A stretch of 64,000 nt of DNA from an uncultured Acidimicrobiales bacterium (GTDB lineage Bacteria > Actinomycetota > Acidimicrobiia > Acidimicrobiales > SZUA-35). The position numbers were made by a program, and so were the translations under genes. Below are positions 54,336-62,188 of the stretch, in pieces. How positions within the stretch are numbered: position 1 is the first letter of the stretch; the number at the start of each line of letters is the position of its first letter. The notes beneath the pieces were generated by a model that was not told where the DNA came from, ran no database searches, and saw only the letters and a program-made list of their open reading frames with translations. The DNA lies in the NCBI GenBank assembly GCA_937976305.1, contig CALJSB010000119.1, positions 1-64,000 on the forward strand, given 5' to 3'.

Positions 54336-54341
54336 TAGGTT
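54336..54341 (+). promoter_or_regulatory. -10 element of leaderless promoter (ArsC-like gene)
   Basis: TAGGTT, 6 bp upstream of ATG 54348; no SD. Confidence 0.5.
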
Positions 54342-54347
54342 TTGGAC

Positions 54348-54716
54348 ATGGCTGACGTGACGCTTTTCCACAATCCCAATTGAAGTACTTCTGTCGCAGC
54401 ACTGGACGTGCTGCAGCAGGCCGGAGTCGACCACGACGTCGTTCTCTACATGAAGGAGAAGCCCGACCGAGCCGTACTCGAGTCGATCATCGCCAAGCTC
54501 GAAGACCCGCCGGGTGATCTCGTGCGGCGGGACAAGTTCTTCAAGGACAAGTTCGCTGCTGAGGGTTTCGACGAGGCAACCCTGGAAGACCCCGAGGTTG
54601 TCATCGGCATCCTCGAACAGCACGCTCGCCTGCTGCAACGCCCCGTTGTGTTGACGGGTGAGACGGCGATCATCGGTCGCCCTCGGGATCGAGTACCCGC
54701 CCTCTTCAACGACTGA
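54348..54716 (+). CDS. ArsC-family protein with in-frame TGA at the catalytic cysteine (putative Sec12)
   Basis: 122 residues when TGA at 54381-54383 is read through. The N-terminus MADVTLFHNPN-U-STS matches the ArsC active-site loop, where the residue after HNPx is the nucleophilic Cys12. Arg60 (LVRRDKFF), Arg98 (QRPVVLTG) and Arg111 (IIGRPRDRV) match the three arginines of the E. coli ArsC arsenate site in order and spacing. The frame is intact on both sides, ATG 54348 has a leaderless-type promoter, and a 7-bp hairpin follows the TGA at SECIS distance. A shorter product from GTG 54408 would lack the active site. Likely a selenocysteine oxidoreductase; arsenate as substrate is not shown. 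A nonsense-mutated pseudogene is the alternative. Confidence 0.8.
54396..54414 (+). promoter_or_regulatory. Putative bacterial SECIS hairpin of the ArsC-like gene
   Basis: GCAGCAC-TGGAC-GTGCTGC, a perfect 7-bp stem with a 5-nt loop. The stem begins 13 nt after the TGA, and the loop's GG is at +21 and +22, within the usual bacterial SECIS range. Confidence 0.6.
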
Positions 54717-54746
54717 CGACAACGCTCCATTTCGTCGAACGCAAGG

Positions 54747-54777
54747 GCTGGCTAGAACGCCCTGCTGATTAGAACGC
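54747..54777. repeat. 17-bp-period duplication spanning the yraN stop
   Basis: GCTGGCTAGAACGC (54747-54760) and GCTGATTAGAACGC (54764-54777) differ at two of 14 positions. The second copy contains the minus-strand stop codon (TTA) and last codons of yraN. Confidence 0.6.
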
Positions 54778-55122
54778 ACCGACGTGAGGCTCAATGTGGC
54801 CTCGGCTGTCGACATCGATGACGTCAAAGCGCAGTTCGGGCCAGAACCCGTCCTGGCGGTCGAGCCACAACATCGCCAGCCGGCGAATGCGGCGCTGCTT
54901 GTTCCAATCGACCGCCGCGGCACCGCCACCGAAGCGGCTCGAGCTGCGAGTCTTGACCTCGACGAAGACAACAAGCTCGTACCGACCGCAGATGAGATCG
55001 AGCTCTCCCTCGCGAACCCGCCAGTTGCGCTCGAGCACCTCAAAGCCCTCCGACTCATACCACGCTGCCGCTGCGTCTTCGCCCGCGTTACCAAGGCGAT
55101 TGTTGTGCGCCGAGCCGCTCAT
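54769..55122 (-). CDS. yraN: YraN/UPF0102 family nuclease-fold protein
   Basis: 117 residues from ATG 55122, with GGGAG 5 nt upstream. Holliday-junction-resolvase-like fold: NRLGNAGEDAAAAWYESEGF, NWRVREGELDLICGRYELVV and FVEVKTRSSSRFGG carry the family's Glu, Asp and ExK residues. Function uncertain. Usually followed by comM; here a 4-kb accessory block separates them. Confidence 0.93.
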   Translation of the reverse strand: MSGSAHNNRLGNAGEDAAAAWYESEGFEVLERNWRVREGELDLICGRYELVVFVEVKTRSSSRFGGGAAAVDWNKQRRIRRLAMLWLDRQDGFWPELRFDVIDVDSRGHIEPHVGAF

Positions 55123-55222
55123 GATGCTCCCTTCGGCGTGACGGCCGCTTGCCGTCTGCGGCTTCAATGATGAGCCGGGTTTGCCGTTCGATGGTTGCGG
55201 GGAAGCGTGGTGGCGAGTCGGG

Positions 55223-55510
55223 TCAGAGGTCGGTGGGAGGGAGTTCCTCGACCGTCACGCCGCGGGTGCTGGCGACGTTGACCGAGTTGAGGAAGCGCGT
55301 CTTGCGATACATGTCCCACACCCAGGCGTCGGTGAGCTTGTACTCGATGAATGAAGCGCCCGGTTCAGAAACGCGGACCACCTCGTTGGCGAGATAGAAG
55401 CGCCGATCGGTTTCGACGACGTAGGCGAACATCGGGGCAACATCCCGATATTCCCGATACAGCTCGAGCTCGATCTCCGCCTCGTAGCGCTCGAGGTCTT
55501 CGCTGCTCAC
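55223..55510 (-). CDS. DUF2469 family protein
   Basis: 95 residues. MSSEDLERYEAEIELELYRE, then FAYVVETDRRFYLANEV and FIEYKLTDAWVWDMYR identify this actinobacteria-specific family of unknown function. Conserved next to yraN and the rplS region. lepB and rnhB, which commonly lie between rplS and this gene, are missing here; only 52 bp separate the two. Confidence 0.92.
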   Translation of the reverse strand: MSSEDLERYEAEIELELYREYRDVAPMFAYVVETDRRFYLANEVVRVSEPGASFIEYKLTDAWVWDMYRKTRFLNSVNVASTRGVTVEELPPTDL

Positions 55511-55562
55511 TGCCGCCTCATTGCACGCTCAGTGCCACGGCTGATCGAAGGCCATCGCCGGT

Positions 55563-55910
55563 CTAGAGATCGCGCTTCTCTTTGACCTTGGCCGACTTAC
55601 CGACACGGTCGCGGAGGTAGTAGAGCTTGGCCCGGCGGACGTCGCCCTTGGTGGCGACCTCGATCTTCTCGATGATCGGCGAGTGCATGGGGAAGGTTCG
55701 CTCGACACCCACGCCGAAGCTCAACTTGCGCACCTTGAAGGACTTGCCAGCACCAGCGCCACGGATGCCGATAACGGTGCCCTGGAACACCTGGACACGT
55801 TCACGGTTTCCTTCGACGACCTTCACGTGAACTTTGACGTTGTCGCCAGGTCCGAATGCGGGAACGTCGTCACGCAGCTGTGTCTGATCGACGATATCTG
55901 TGAGGTTCAT
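55563..55910 (-). CDS. rplS: 50S ribosomal protein L19
   Basis: 115 residues, normal length. Lies at the 30S-50S interface. Typical [20 protein letters not shown], then [18 protein letters not shown] and [20 protein letters not shown]. Follows trmD in the conserved rpsP-rimM-trmD-rplS order. Confidence 0.97.
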   Translation of the reverse strand: MNLTDIVDQTQLRDDVPAFGPGDNVKVHVKVVEGNRERVQVFQGTVIGIRGAGAGKSFKVRKLSFGVGVERTFPMHSPIIEKIEVATKGDVRRAKLYYLRDRVGKSAKVKEKRDL

Positions 55911-56026
55911 CGTGGTGTCCTACAAACGGGGCTGCTCGAGCGGGAGCAGCGGGAACATGGGCGCACATGTGCGCAGCGACTCATGCTAGAGCCGGCCGGG
56001 ACAAACACCACCCAATCGCTGCGCGA

Positions 56027-56761
56027 TCAAACGACCTCGCTGGGCAAGCCGAACTCAGCCAAAAGCCGACGTTCGGCCTCGGTGAGACCGCCCCTGCTGT
56101 GGATGAGATCGGGTCGATGTGACATCGTGCGATGGAGCGCGTGGGCCTGCCGCCACCGCTTGACCTTTGCGTGGTCGCCGGACCGCAGCACATCGGGCAC
56201 CGACCACTCGCGAAACTCAGCTGGTCGGGTGTAGTGCGGGTACTCGAGTAGCCCGTCGGCAAACGACTCGTCGTCGGGCGACGCTTGATTGCCAAGCACC
56301 CCGGCGACCAGTCGAGCGGCAGCCTCAATGACGATCAGGGCACCCAGCTCACCTCCGGCTAGAACAACGTCGCCGACCGAGATCTCGCCGTCGACCAGGT
56401 GCTCACGAACCCGCTCATCGACTCCCTCGTAGCGACCACACAGAAGCGAGAAGCCATCCAAGCTCGCGAGCTCGGCGGCCATGGACTGATCGAATCGGCG
56501 GCCGGTCGGCGACAGATAGAACAGCGGCCTCGGCGGATCAGCCGCCTCTACTGCGTCAAAGATCGGCTCGGGCTTCATCACCATGCCGGCGCCACCCCCG
56601 AAGGGAGCATCATCGACCGTCCGGTGCGCATCGGTTGTGGCTTCTCGAATGTCGATGGCACGTACGTCGAGGAGCTCGGCGGCGGTCGCCCGCCCAAGGA
56701 TGCTTTCGGATGCGTAGTCGGTGATCAGGTTCGGGAAGATCGTGAAGACGTCGACGCGCAC
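56027..56761 (-). CDS. trmD: tRNA (guanine(37)-N1)-methyltransferase
   Basis: 244 residues, GTG start. SPOUT-class enzyme that uses SAM to make m1G37 and prevent frameshifts. The knotted SAM site is seen in SLLCGRYEGVDERVRE and GDVVLAGGELGAL; DDAPFGGGAGMVMKPEPIFD is also typical. Divergent from a DUF2510 protein. Confidence 0.97.
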   Translation of the reverse strand: MRVDVFTIFPNLITDYASESILGRATAAELLDVRAIDIREATTDAHRTVDDAPFGGGAGMVMKPEPIFDAVEAADPPRPLFYLSPTGRRFDQSMAAELASLDGFSLLCGRYEGVDERVREHLVDGEISVGDVVLAGGELGALIVIEAAARLVAGVLGNQASPDDESFADGLLEYPHYTRPAEFREWSVPDVLRSGDHAKVKRWRQAHALHRTMSHRPDLIHSRGGLTEAERRLLAEFGLPSEVV

Positions 56762-56863
56762 CCCGCAAGCCTAGGCAGCACCAAAACGAACAGTCGCCCG
56801 ACGGCTTCTTCCCATCTATGCTCCCCCCACCTACGCTCGCACAGCAACGAAGAGGGGGCTCTC

Positions 56864-57499
56864 ATGGACAAGCTCGAAGCAGCGATCGCCAACCCATTCG
56901 TGAGAATTCTGCTGACCGTCGGTGTCCTCTTCGCACTGTTCTCACCCACCGTCGGCATGCTGCAGACGCTCATGTTGCAGTTGGGCATCTTCGAGGACTT
57001 CTTCTTGTTCGACCGGTGGTGGAACTTGCCACCGTTGTCATGGTTTGTGGTTCTCGGACTCGCCGCCGGGTGGGTGGCAGGTGGCCTCAGCCTGAAGTTC
57101 GACCCACCGACGGTGCTCATCGGCGCCGGATTGTTCGTCTTCTGGGCCCTGATCATCAACAACATCCTCGGTGACGTGCCGGGTTTCGTCCGAACCCTGC
57201 TCGTCGTGCTCCGGGCGTTGATCACGATCGGTGGCGTCATGGTTGGCGGACTTGGTCTGGTGCGGGCCATCGAGAAGGGCAAGCCCCTCACCGCCGCGTC
57301 GTTCGGCCCGGTCGCCGACGCCATGCGTCCTCCCGCTTCGCCAGGCGAAGGGACAACGCCAACCCCGGCCCCGGCTCCTGGTCAAACGGGCACCCCGGCC
57401 GCAGCCGGGAACCCAGCAGCGGGCTGGTTTCCCGATCCCAAGCAAGAGGCCAACCTCCGCTACTGGGACGGCTCACAATGGACCGACCACACCAACTGA
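56864..57499 (+). CDS. Membrane protein with C-terminal DUF2510 domain
   Basis: 211 residues from ATG 56864, with GAGGGGG 5-6 nt upstream and a possible -10 TACGCT at 56832-56837. About four membrane helices (near residues 12-32, 57-75, 80-100 and 105-130), then a Pro/Ala/Thr-rich linker, then the actinobacterial DUF2510 motif AGWFPDPKQEANLRYWDGSQ. DUF2510 modules are usually cytoplasmic or surface adaptors of unknown role. The ACT-domain gene remnant follows 20 bp downstream. Confidence 0.85.
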   Translation: MDKLEAAIANPFVRILLTVGVLFALFSPTVGMLQTLMLQLGIFEDFFLFDRWWNLPPLSWFVVLGLAAGWVAGGLSLKFDPPTVLIGAGLFVFWALIINNILGDVPGFVRTLLVVLRALITIGGVMVGGLGLVRAIEKGKPLTAASFGPVADAMRPPASPGEGTTPTPAPAPGQTGTPAAAGNPAAGWFPDPKQEANLRYWDGSQWTDHTN

Positions 57500-57519
57500 G
57501 CAGTCAGCGGCCGTTTCTG

Positions 57520-57677
57520 GTGAGCGGTGAAACCGATCTCTCCGCCATGCTCGCAAGTCTTCCGGTCCAGCCAACGTGCTCGCTGGCTTCTATCACGATC
57601 ACATCTTGGTACCCGTCGATCGCGCCGACGACGCCATCGAGGCGCTCGAATCACTGGCTGAGTCGAAGAGCGACTGA
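57520..57677 (+). pseudogene. Remnant of an ACT-domain (DUF2241-like) protein gene
   Basis: The start (GTG 57520, SGETDLSAMLASLPVQP) matches the N-terminus of this family. The last 35 codons in another frame (NVLAGFYHDHILVPVDRADD, ending AESKSD and TGA at 57677) match its C-terminus. About 70 central residues are missing and the two parts are out of frame near 57570, so this is an internally deleted gene. Family assignment is from memory. Confidence 0.65.
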
Positions 57678-57703
57678 CCGACGACACAGCTACCTGATTC
57701 GGG

Positions 57704-58198
57704 CTAGACCTGCTCGTCAGGGTCGAGCAACCCAGCGGGGATGTCGACACGCACCGTCTCGTCATCGTGTTCGACGTAGAACACCAGCGGCACGAGCCGA
57801 TCGCCTGAGAGCTCGAGCAGATCAGATGCCGGGTTGTCGATGAGCGAGAGAATCTCGCCGTGATCGGTTCCGTGTTGATCGACCAATCGCCTGCCGATGA
57901 GTTCATGGGCGAAGACCGCATCGGGGTCATCGAGCTCAGCCGCATCGAGATGTTCAGCGGTGAGCTGCATTCCCTGGAGGGCCTCGGCCTGCTCGCGAGT
58001 GGTCACGCCGACAAAGCTGACGAGCCAGTTGTTCTTGTGAGGGGCGGCTTTGACAACCTCGAGCACTCGCCCATCGTCGCCCGCAAACAACAACGCACCG
58101 GGAGCGGTCCGCTCTCCGGTGCGATCAGTCGTGAGGTTCACGATGAGTTGGCCTTTGAGGCCGTGGGCTTTGGTGATTCGACCGACCTCTAAGGTCAC
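57704..58198 (-). CDS. rimM: Ribosome maturation factor RimM
   Basis: 164 residues, GTG start overlapping the stop of the KH-protein gene (GTGA). Binds S19 and aids 30S head assembly. VGRITKAHGLKGQLIVNLTT, the PRC-barrel part with LIGRRLVDQHGTDHGEILSL and the end VEHDDETVRVDIPAGLLDPD are typical. Confidence 0.94.
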   Translation of the reverse strand: MTLEVGRITKAHGLKGQLIVNLTTDRTGERTAPGALLFAGDDGRVLEVVKAAPHKNNWLVSFVGVTTREQAEALQGMQLTAEHLDAAELDDPDAVFAHELIGRRLVDQHGTDHGEILSLIDNPASDLLELSGDRLVPLVFYVEHDDETVRVDIPAGLLDPDEQV

Positions 58199-58452
58199 TC
58201 GACGAACTCAACCTCGGTGCTCACGCCATCTTTGGCTCCGGCAGCACCAACGACGGTCCGGATCGCGGAAGCGACACGACCACGACGGCCAATCACTCGA
58301 CCCATGTCGTCTTTGTTGACGCTCACGTCGAAGCGAACGGCTTCGTCGCCCGTTGAGGAGGCCTCGATCGACACCTCGTCTGGCGAAGCCACGACGGACT
58401 GGCACAAGTGAAGAAGAACAGCCTCAGCGGTTGGCGCCAGAGAATCGCTCAT
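58195..58452 (-). CDS. KH-domain RNA-binding protein (KhpA-like)
   Basis: 85 residues. A single KH domain with [20 protein letters not shown] (GxxG loop GRRG). KhpA proteins bind RNA with KhpB and influence cell division and translation in Gram-positives. Always between rpsP and rimM in actinobacteria. Overlaps both neighbours by 4 bp (ATGA, GTGA). Confidence 0.92.
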   Translation of the reverse strand: MSDSLAPTAEAVLLHLCQSVVASPDEVSIEASSTGDEAVRFDVSVNKDDMGRVIGRRGRVASAIRTVVGAAGAKDGVSTEVEFVE

Positions 58453-58973
58453 TCGGATGCCTCGGCATCCTCGGCAGGAGCTTCAGCGGCGGCTTCTTCT
58501 GCGGGAGCTTCAGCGGCGGCTTCCTCAGCGGGAACTTCAGCGGCGGCCTCCTCAGCGGCGGCCTCTGCTGGTGCTTCTTCAGCAGGAGCTTCAGCGGCGG
58601 CCTCCTCAGCAGCCGGCGCCGGTGCTGGGGCCTCTTCCGCCTTCTTCTTTGGAGCCTTTGGCGGCGGTGCCGCAGCCATCTCAGGCGGGTTGGCCTCGAC
58701 CTCTTCTGGGGTCTTGCCAGCCTTGAAGGCATCCCAGCCGCCAGAAACCTGGAGCAGCTTCTGCACGCGCTCGGATGGTTGAGCGCCATTGCGCAGCCAC
58801 TTCACCGCCTTGGCATTGTCGATCTCGATGACCGAGGGCTCCATGCGCGGGTTGTAGGTACCAACGATCTCAATGAAGCGACCGTCGCGCGGCGAGCGCG
58901 AGTCGGCAGCCACCACTCGATAGACCGGTTGCTTTTTCTTGCCCATCCTCATCAGACGGAGACGAACTGCCAC
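58449..58973 (-). CDS. rpsP: 30S ribosomal protein S16 with long Ala/Glu-rich tail
   Basis: 174 residues, about twice the usual 80-90. GTG start with GAGAAG upstream. The S16 core ([20 protein letters not shown], then [17 protein letters not shown]) ends near 95. The rest begins with [14 protein letters not shown] and becomes imperfect repeats of EEAAAEAPA. The repeated DNA here (GCTTCAGCGGCGG units, 58470-58620) is a low-complexity tract. A similar tail occurs on S2. Confidence 0.95.
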   Translation of the reverse strand: MAVRLRLMRMGKKKQPVYRVVAADSRSPRDGRFIEIVGTYNPRMEPSVIEIDNAKAVKWLRNGAQPSERVQKLLQVSGGWDAFKAGKTPEEVEANPPEMAAAPPPKAPKKKAEEAPAPAPAAEEAAAEAPAEEAPAEAAAEEAAAEVPAEEAAAEAPAEEAAAEAPAEDAEASE

Positions 58974-59096
58974 GACTTCTCACTTTGTTCGGATACGGGC
59001 CCGTGCACGGGTGGCAGGGGCATGTCGAGCGACCATTGAGGTTACCTCTGGGAACGCAGAGACCAACCAGACTTCGAAAGGGCTTGGGGAATCAGC

Positions 59097-60584
59097 TCAC
59101 GTGAGTTCGTCGAGCTGGTTCGCCAGCTCTTCGAAATCTTCATCGTCGAGGCGGTCGAGCCCAGGCAACATGAGGGGTGCCTTGCGCGTCTTTGTCCCCT
59201 TCTCGGTGACCCGGGCGGTGCTCTTCGGAGTCACCCGACCGCCGCCCTTGGCCTTCTTGCCCTTGCCTTTGCCCTTCTTGTTGCGCTTCGCCTTCTTGGT
59301 CCCCATTCCCCCCATCTTCTTCATCATCTTCTGCATCTCGGAGAATTGCTTGATGAGCATTGCCACTTGGCTCGGGTTGGTACCCGACCCCTTGGCAATG
59401 CGGTTCCGACGAGAGGCATCGACAACTTCGGGCTTGGCTCGCTCTTCGACGGTCATCGACTTGATGATGGCTTCGACCCGAGCGAGCTCACCGTCGTCGA
59501 CTTCGACGTCGCGCATCTCTTTGGGCAAACCAGGCAGCATCTTGACGAGTCCACCCAGCGAACCCATCTTCTTGAGCTGCTGCATCTGCTCGAGGAAGTC
59601 ATCGAGGGTGAAGCTTCCGTCCATCAGCGCTTGGGCTGCGGCCTCGGCCTCGTCTTGTTCGAAGGTCTGCTCGGCCTTCTCGATGAGGGTGAGCATGTCG
59701 CCCATGCCGAGGATTCGGCTGGCCATGCGGTCAGGGTGGAAGAGTTCGAACTCGTCGAGTTTCTCGCCCGTTGCGGCGAAAGCGATCGGCTTGCCGACGA
59801 TCTCTTTGACCGACAACGCAGCACCACCGCGAGCGTCGCCGTCGAGCTTGGTCAAGATGACACCGTCGAGCTCGAGCTTTTCGTTGAAGGACTCAGCGAC
59901 GGTGACGGCGTCTTGGCCCGTCATGGCGTCGACCACAAGGAAGGAGTAGTCGGGGTCGACGGCGAGCGAGATCTGACGGACCTGCTCCATCAACTCTTCG
60001 TCGATGGCGAGGCGGCCGGCGGTGTCGACAATGACGACGTCTCGTCCAGTGTTCTGTGCCTCTTGGATGGCCTTGCCCGCAACGGTGACCGGGTCGCTGG
60101 CTTCTGAAAACACCGGTACGTCGACTTGGCGACCCAACGTGCGGAGCTGCTCGACAGCCGCCGGACGTTGCAGGTCGGCACCAACGAGCAGAGGGTTGCG
60201 ACCCTGGCTCTTGAACCACTTGGCCAGCTTGCCTGAGGTGGTGGTCTTACCCGAGCCCTGCAAGCCTGCCATGAGAACAACCGTGGGCGGCTTGGCGTTG
60301 TAGGTGATCGTGATGGTCTCGCCGCCGAGGCTCTCGATGAGCTCCTCGTTGACGATCTTGACGACCTGCTGTGCGGGGTTGAGGGCCTTGTGCACCTCTT
60401 CGCCGAGCGCCCGCTCCTTGATGCGGTTACGGAGGCTCTTGACGACCGAAATGTTGACGTCGGCCTCGAGCAGGGCGACGCGGATCTCTTTCAGCGCTTC
60501 ATCGACATCGCTCTCGGTGAGCACGCCCTTGTTGCGAAGGCGGCTGAAGATGCCGTCGAACTTGTCTGTCAGTGTGTCGAACAT
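59097..60584 (-). CDS. ffh: Signal recognition particle protein
   Basis: 495 residues. SRP54 GTPase that targets nascent membrane proteins with 4.5S RNA. N and G domains with GLQGSGKTTTSGKLA, DTAGRLAIDEELM and TKLDGDARGGAAL; the M domain has MQKMMKKMGGMG and a Lys/Gly-rich stretch, followed by a C-terminal tail LPGLDRLDDEDFEELANQLD. The 123-bp spacer to rpsP contains a small CTCTG/CAGAG hairpin but no gene. Confidence 0.97.
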   Translation of the reverse strand: MFDTLTDKFDGIFSRLRNKGVLTESDVDEALKEIRVALLEADVNISVVKSLRNRIKERALGEEVHKALNPAQQVVKIVNEELIESLGGETITITYNAKPPTVVLMAGLQGSGKTTTSGKLAKWFKSQGRNPLLVGADLQRPAAVEQLRTLGRQVDVPVFSEASDPVTVAGKAIQEAQNTGRDVVIVDTAGRLAIDEELMEQVRQISLAVDPDYSFLVVDAMTGQDAVTVAESFNEKLELDGVILTKLDGDARGGAALSVKEIVGKPIAFAATGEKLDEFELFHPDRMASRILGMGDMLTLIEKAEQTFEQDEAEAAAQALMDGSFTLDDFLEQMQQLKKMGSLGGLVKMLPGLPKEMRDVEVDDGELARVEAIIKSMTVEERAKPEVVDASRRNRIAKGSGTNPSQVAMLIKQFSEMQKMMKKMGGMGTKKAKRNKKGKGKGKKAKGGGRVTPKSTARVTEKGTKTRKAPLMLPGLDRLDDEDFEELANQLDELT

Positions 60585-60645
60585 TGGCTTGAGAGCTTAC
60601 CGGCGTCGCTCCCGATGATCTGACCATCCACAAGATCGAGCCCAC

Positions 60646-60684
60646 TGGCAGATTTCTGCCCCACTGTCGTGCAGAAATCTGCCA
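60646..60684. repeat. Interspersed hairpin repeat, family B, copy 2
   Basis: TGGCAGATTTCTGC (60646-60659) and GCAGAAATCTGCCA (60671-60684) form a perfect 14-bp stem with an 11-nt loop. It is the inverted counterpart of the element at 50804-50848 and lies between divergent genes. Confidence 0.75.
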
Positions 60685-60705
60685 ATTCGGGGTTCACTGG
60701 CCAAC

Positions 60706-61086
60706 GTGGAGAAGACTCCGAGCGTTGATGTCGGCCCATGGTGGTACGCGCTCCTGATCGCTTCAGCGATCGCTGCGATCACTCTGGTCAACAGCGACAG
60801 CGAGGGCAACAGCCTCACCACCTGGCTCGGCGTGTTGACCCTCTCCCTCGGGCTCATTCTCTTCGACGCCCGCAGCCGGACAATCAACTTCGGCCCGTTG
60901 GCGCAGAACAAGATCGCACTCGCCGGGCTCATTGCGCTCTTCATCCTGACGATCGCCGTGTGGTCGGCGGCCATCGAGACCATCGGCTACGACACGTTCG
61001 TGCCCGGATGGATGTTCGTCGGCTGGGCCGCCACCAGTGCGATGGTCTACGGCATTCGCACGCTCGTGCTGCGGCGAGCGACCTGA
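60706..61086 (+). CDS. Small integral membrane protein
   Basis: 126 residues, GTG start. Four predicted helices: WWYALLIASAIAAITLV, LGVLTLSLGLILF, ALAGLIALFILTIAVW and FVGWAATSAMVYGI. The pattern VGPWWYALLIAS ... ETIGYDTFVPGWMFVGWA resembles the protein encoded at 61709 (FGPLWYAPAFAA ... STIGEDDFVPFWAALGWV), so the two are probable paralogues. Function unknown. Confidence 0.75.
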   Translation: MEKTPSVDVGPWWYALLIASAIAAITLVNSDSEGNSLTTWLGVLTLSLGLILFDARSRTINFGPLAQNKIALAGLIALFILTIAVWSAAIETIGYDTFVPGWMFVGWAATSAMVYGIRTLVLRRAT

Positions 61087-61098
61087 CACACTGGACGA

Positions 61099-61614
61099 AT
61101 GGCAGACCGCTCGACCATTCTCGCAACACTCGCTGAACAGCGCACAGAGCTGGCCGCTCGATATCGGGCCTTCGACCCCGAAATAGTCACGACGCCGTGC
61201 ACCGAGAGCGAAGATCCAGACGGGTCGCCGTGGTCCCCGCTCGACCATCTCGGCCACCTTCTCCGCATCGAGAAGGCCTTTCTTGGAATGGCCAAACTGA
61301 CGCTCGAGGGCGACGACACTCCGATCAAGATCAGCGGCACCACCTGGGAAGAGAAGATCGCCCAAGTCCACCGCGACAACGAAGCTCACCTCGAAGCCAT
61401 ACGCCCATTTGTTGTCGAGAGTTTGCTGGCCGAACTCGATGCCGCTCGGAATGAGACAGTGGCATTCATCGGCGATCTCACCGACGAACAGCTCGAACAG
61501 TCCATCCCCGGAGCACCCTGGGGCGACGGATCAATTGGTGGAGTGCTGATGGCAAACGCCGGCCACGAGCAGATGCATCTCGTGTGGGTCGACGAAGCGC
61601 TTTCCGACAAGTAG
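61099..61614 (+). CDS. DinB-superfamily protein
   Basis: 171 residues. Four-helix-bundle DinB/YfiT fold with possible metal-binding histidines: DHLGHLLRIEKAF near the middle of the first half and NAGHEQMHLVWVDEAL at the end. Members include bacillithiol- or mycothiol-dependent transferases, often annotated as damage-inducible. CACACT is 6 bp before ATG; no SD. Starts 12 bp after the small membrane protein gene. Confidence 0.82.
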   Translation: MADRSTILATLAEQRTELAARYRAFDPEIVTTPCTESEDPDGSPWSPLDHLGHLLRIEKAFLGMAKLTLEGDDTPIKISGTTWEEKIAQVHRDNEAHLEAIRPFVVESLLAELDAARNETVAFIGDLTDEQLEQSIPGAPWGDGSIGGVLMANAGHEQMHLVWVDEALSDK

Positions 61615-61670
61615 CAGCCGCCCGCCCCGCCGACGCTCGCCTCTCACTTCCCAATTCGCCTCGAGATTTT

Positions 61671-61689
61671 ACTTGCCAAGTTGGCAAGT
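61671..61689. promoter_or_regulatory. 19-bp palindromic operator
   Basis: ACTTGCCAA-G-TTGGCAAGT, a perfect 9-bp inverted repeat about one base. It overlaps the candidate -35 (TTGCCA, 61673-61678) of the membrane-protein/regulator operon, so the HTH protein encoded there probably represses its own operon. Confidence 0.6.
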
Positions 61690-61702
61690 CATCCATTAAG
61701 TT
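61673..61702 (+). promoter_or_regulatory. Promoter of the membrane-protein/HTH operon
   Basis: -35 TTGCCA (61673-61678), 18-bp spacer, -10 TAAGTT (61697-61702), then 6 bp to ATG 61709: a leaderless arrangement. Confidence 0.55.
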
Positions 61703-61708
61703 GCCGAT

Positions 61709-62188
61709 ATGGAAAGTTCACCGTCAGATATCTCACCGGTCGATGCCGCCAACGACCTTGCGATTCTCGAACAAGCTCGGTCATCCGTTGCACTGAACCC
61801 CGTGCTGGACTTCGGCCCGTTGTGGTACGCACCGGCTTTTGCTGCGACAGCGATGGGAATCTCACTTGCCGGACGCGTCGACGGCGCAGTCACCAGCGCC
61901 GTTTTTCTTGCCATCGGCGTCATCGCTGCGATCGCCGTCTCATTCCACGGAATCCGCAACCTCGGCGTTCTGCCGAGAACAACAGCAAAGAGCGTGCTCG
62001 CTTTCGTCCCGATGTTGATCACCATGTGGTTCGTCTTTGCCGCGTGGGGTACCGCAGTCTCGACAATCGGCGAAGACGACTTCGTACCGTTCTGGGCCGC
62101 CCTCGGCTGGGTGCTCACGACCGCTTTCTTCGTGGTGGTTCGCCAAGTAGTGACGGCCATACGCGACCGTCAGCCATCGCTCGGATGA
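61709..62188 (+). CDS. Small integral membrane protein, paralogue of 60706-61086
   Basis: 159 residues with a 35-residue polar N-terminus and four membrane helices (WYAPAFAATAMGISLAG, AVFLAIGVIAAIAVSFHG, VLAFVPMLITMWFVFAAWG and ALGWVLTTAFFVVVRQV). Shares FGPxWYA and the TIGxDxFVPxW pattern with the protein at 60706. Its stop overlaps the start of an HTH regulator (ATGA). Function unknown; the pairing suggests the regulator reports on this protein or its substrate. Confidence 0.78.
   Translation: MESSPSDISPVDAANDLAILEQARSSVALNPVLDFGPLWYAPAFAATAMGISLAGRVDGAVTSAVFLAIGVIAAIAVSFHGIRNLGVLPRTTAKSVLAFVPMLITMWFVFAAWGTAVSTIGEDDFVPFWAALGWVLTTAFFVVVRQVVTAIRDRQPSLG

Noticed and set aside
54408-54716. Short ArsC-like ORF starting at GTG 54408
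   Set aside because: It begins inside the domain and lacks the active-site loop; the full frame from ATG 54348 through TGA explains the homology better.
31901-54716. Reassigned genetic code with TGA as an amino acid
   Set aside because: TGA is the normal stop of many intact genes here (dprA, rimM, SulP, comM), and TGG and TGC/TGT are used normally for Trp and Cys.
58470-58620. GCTTCAGCGGCGG repeats as a non-coding tandem array
   Set aside because: In frame with rpsP and encode its Ala/Glu-rich tail.
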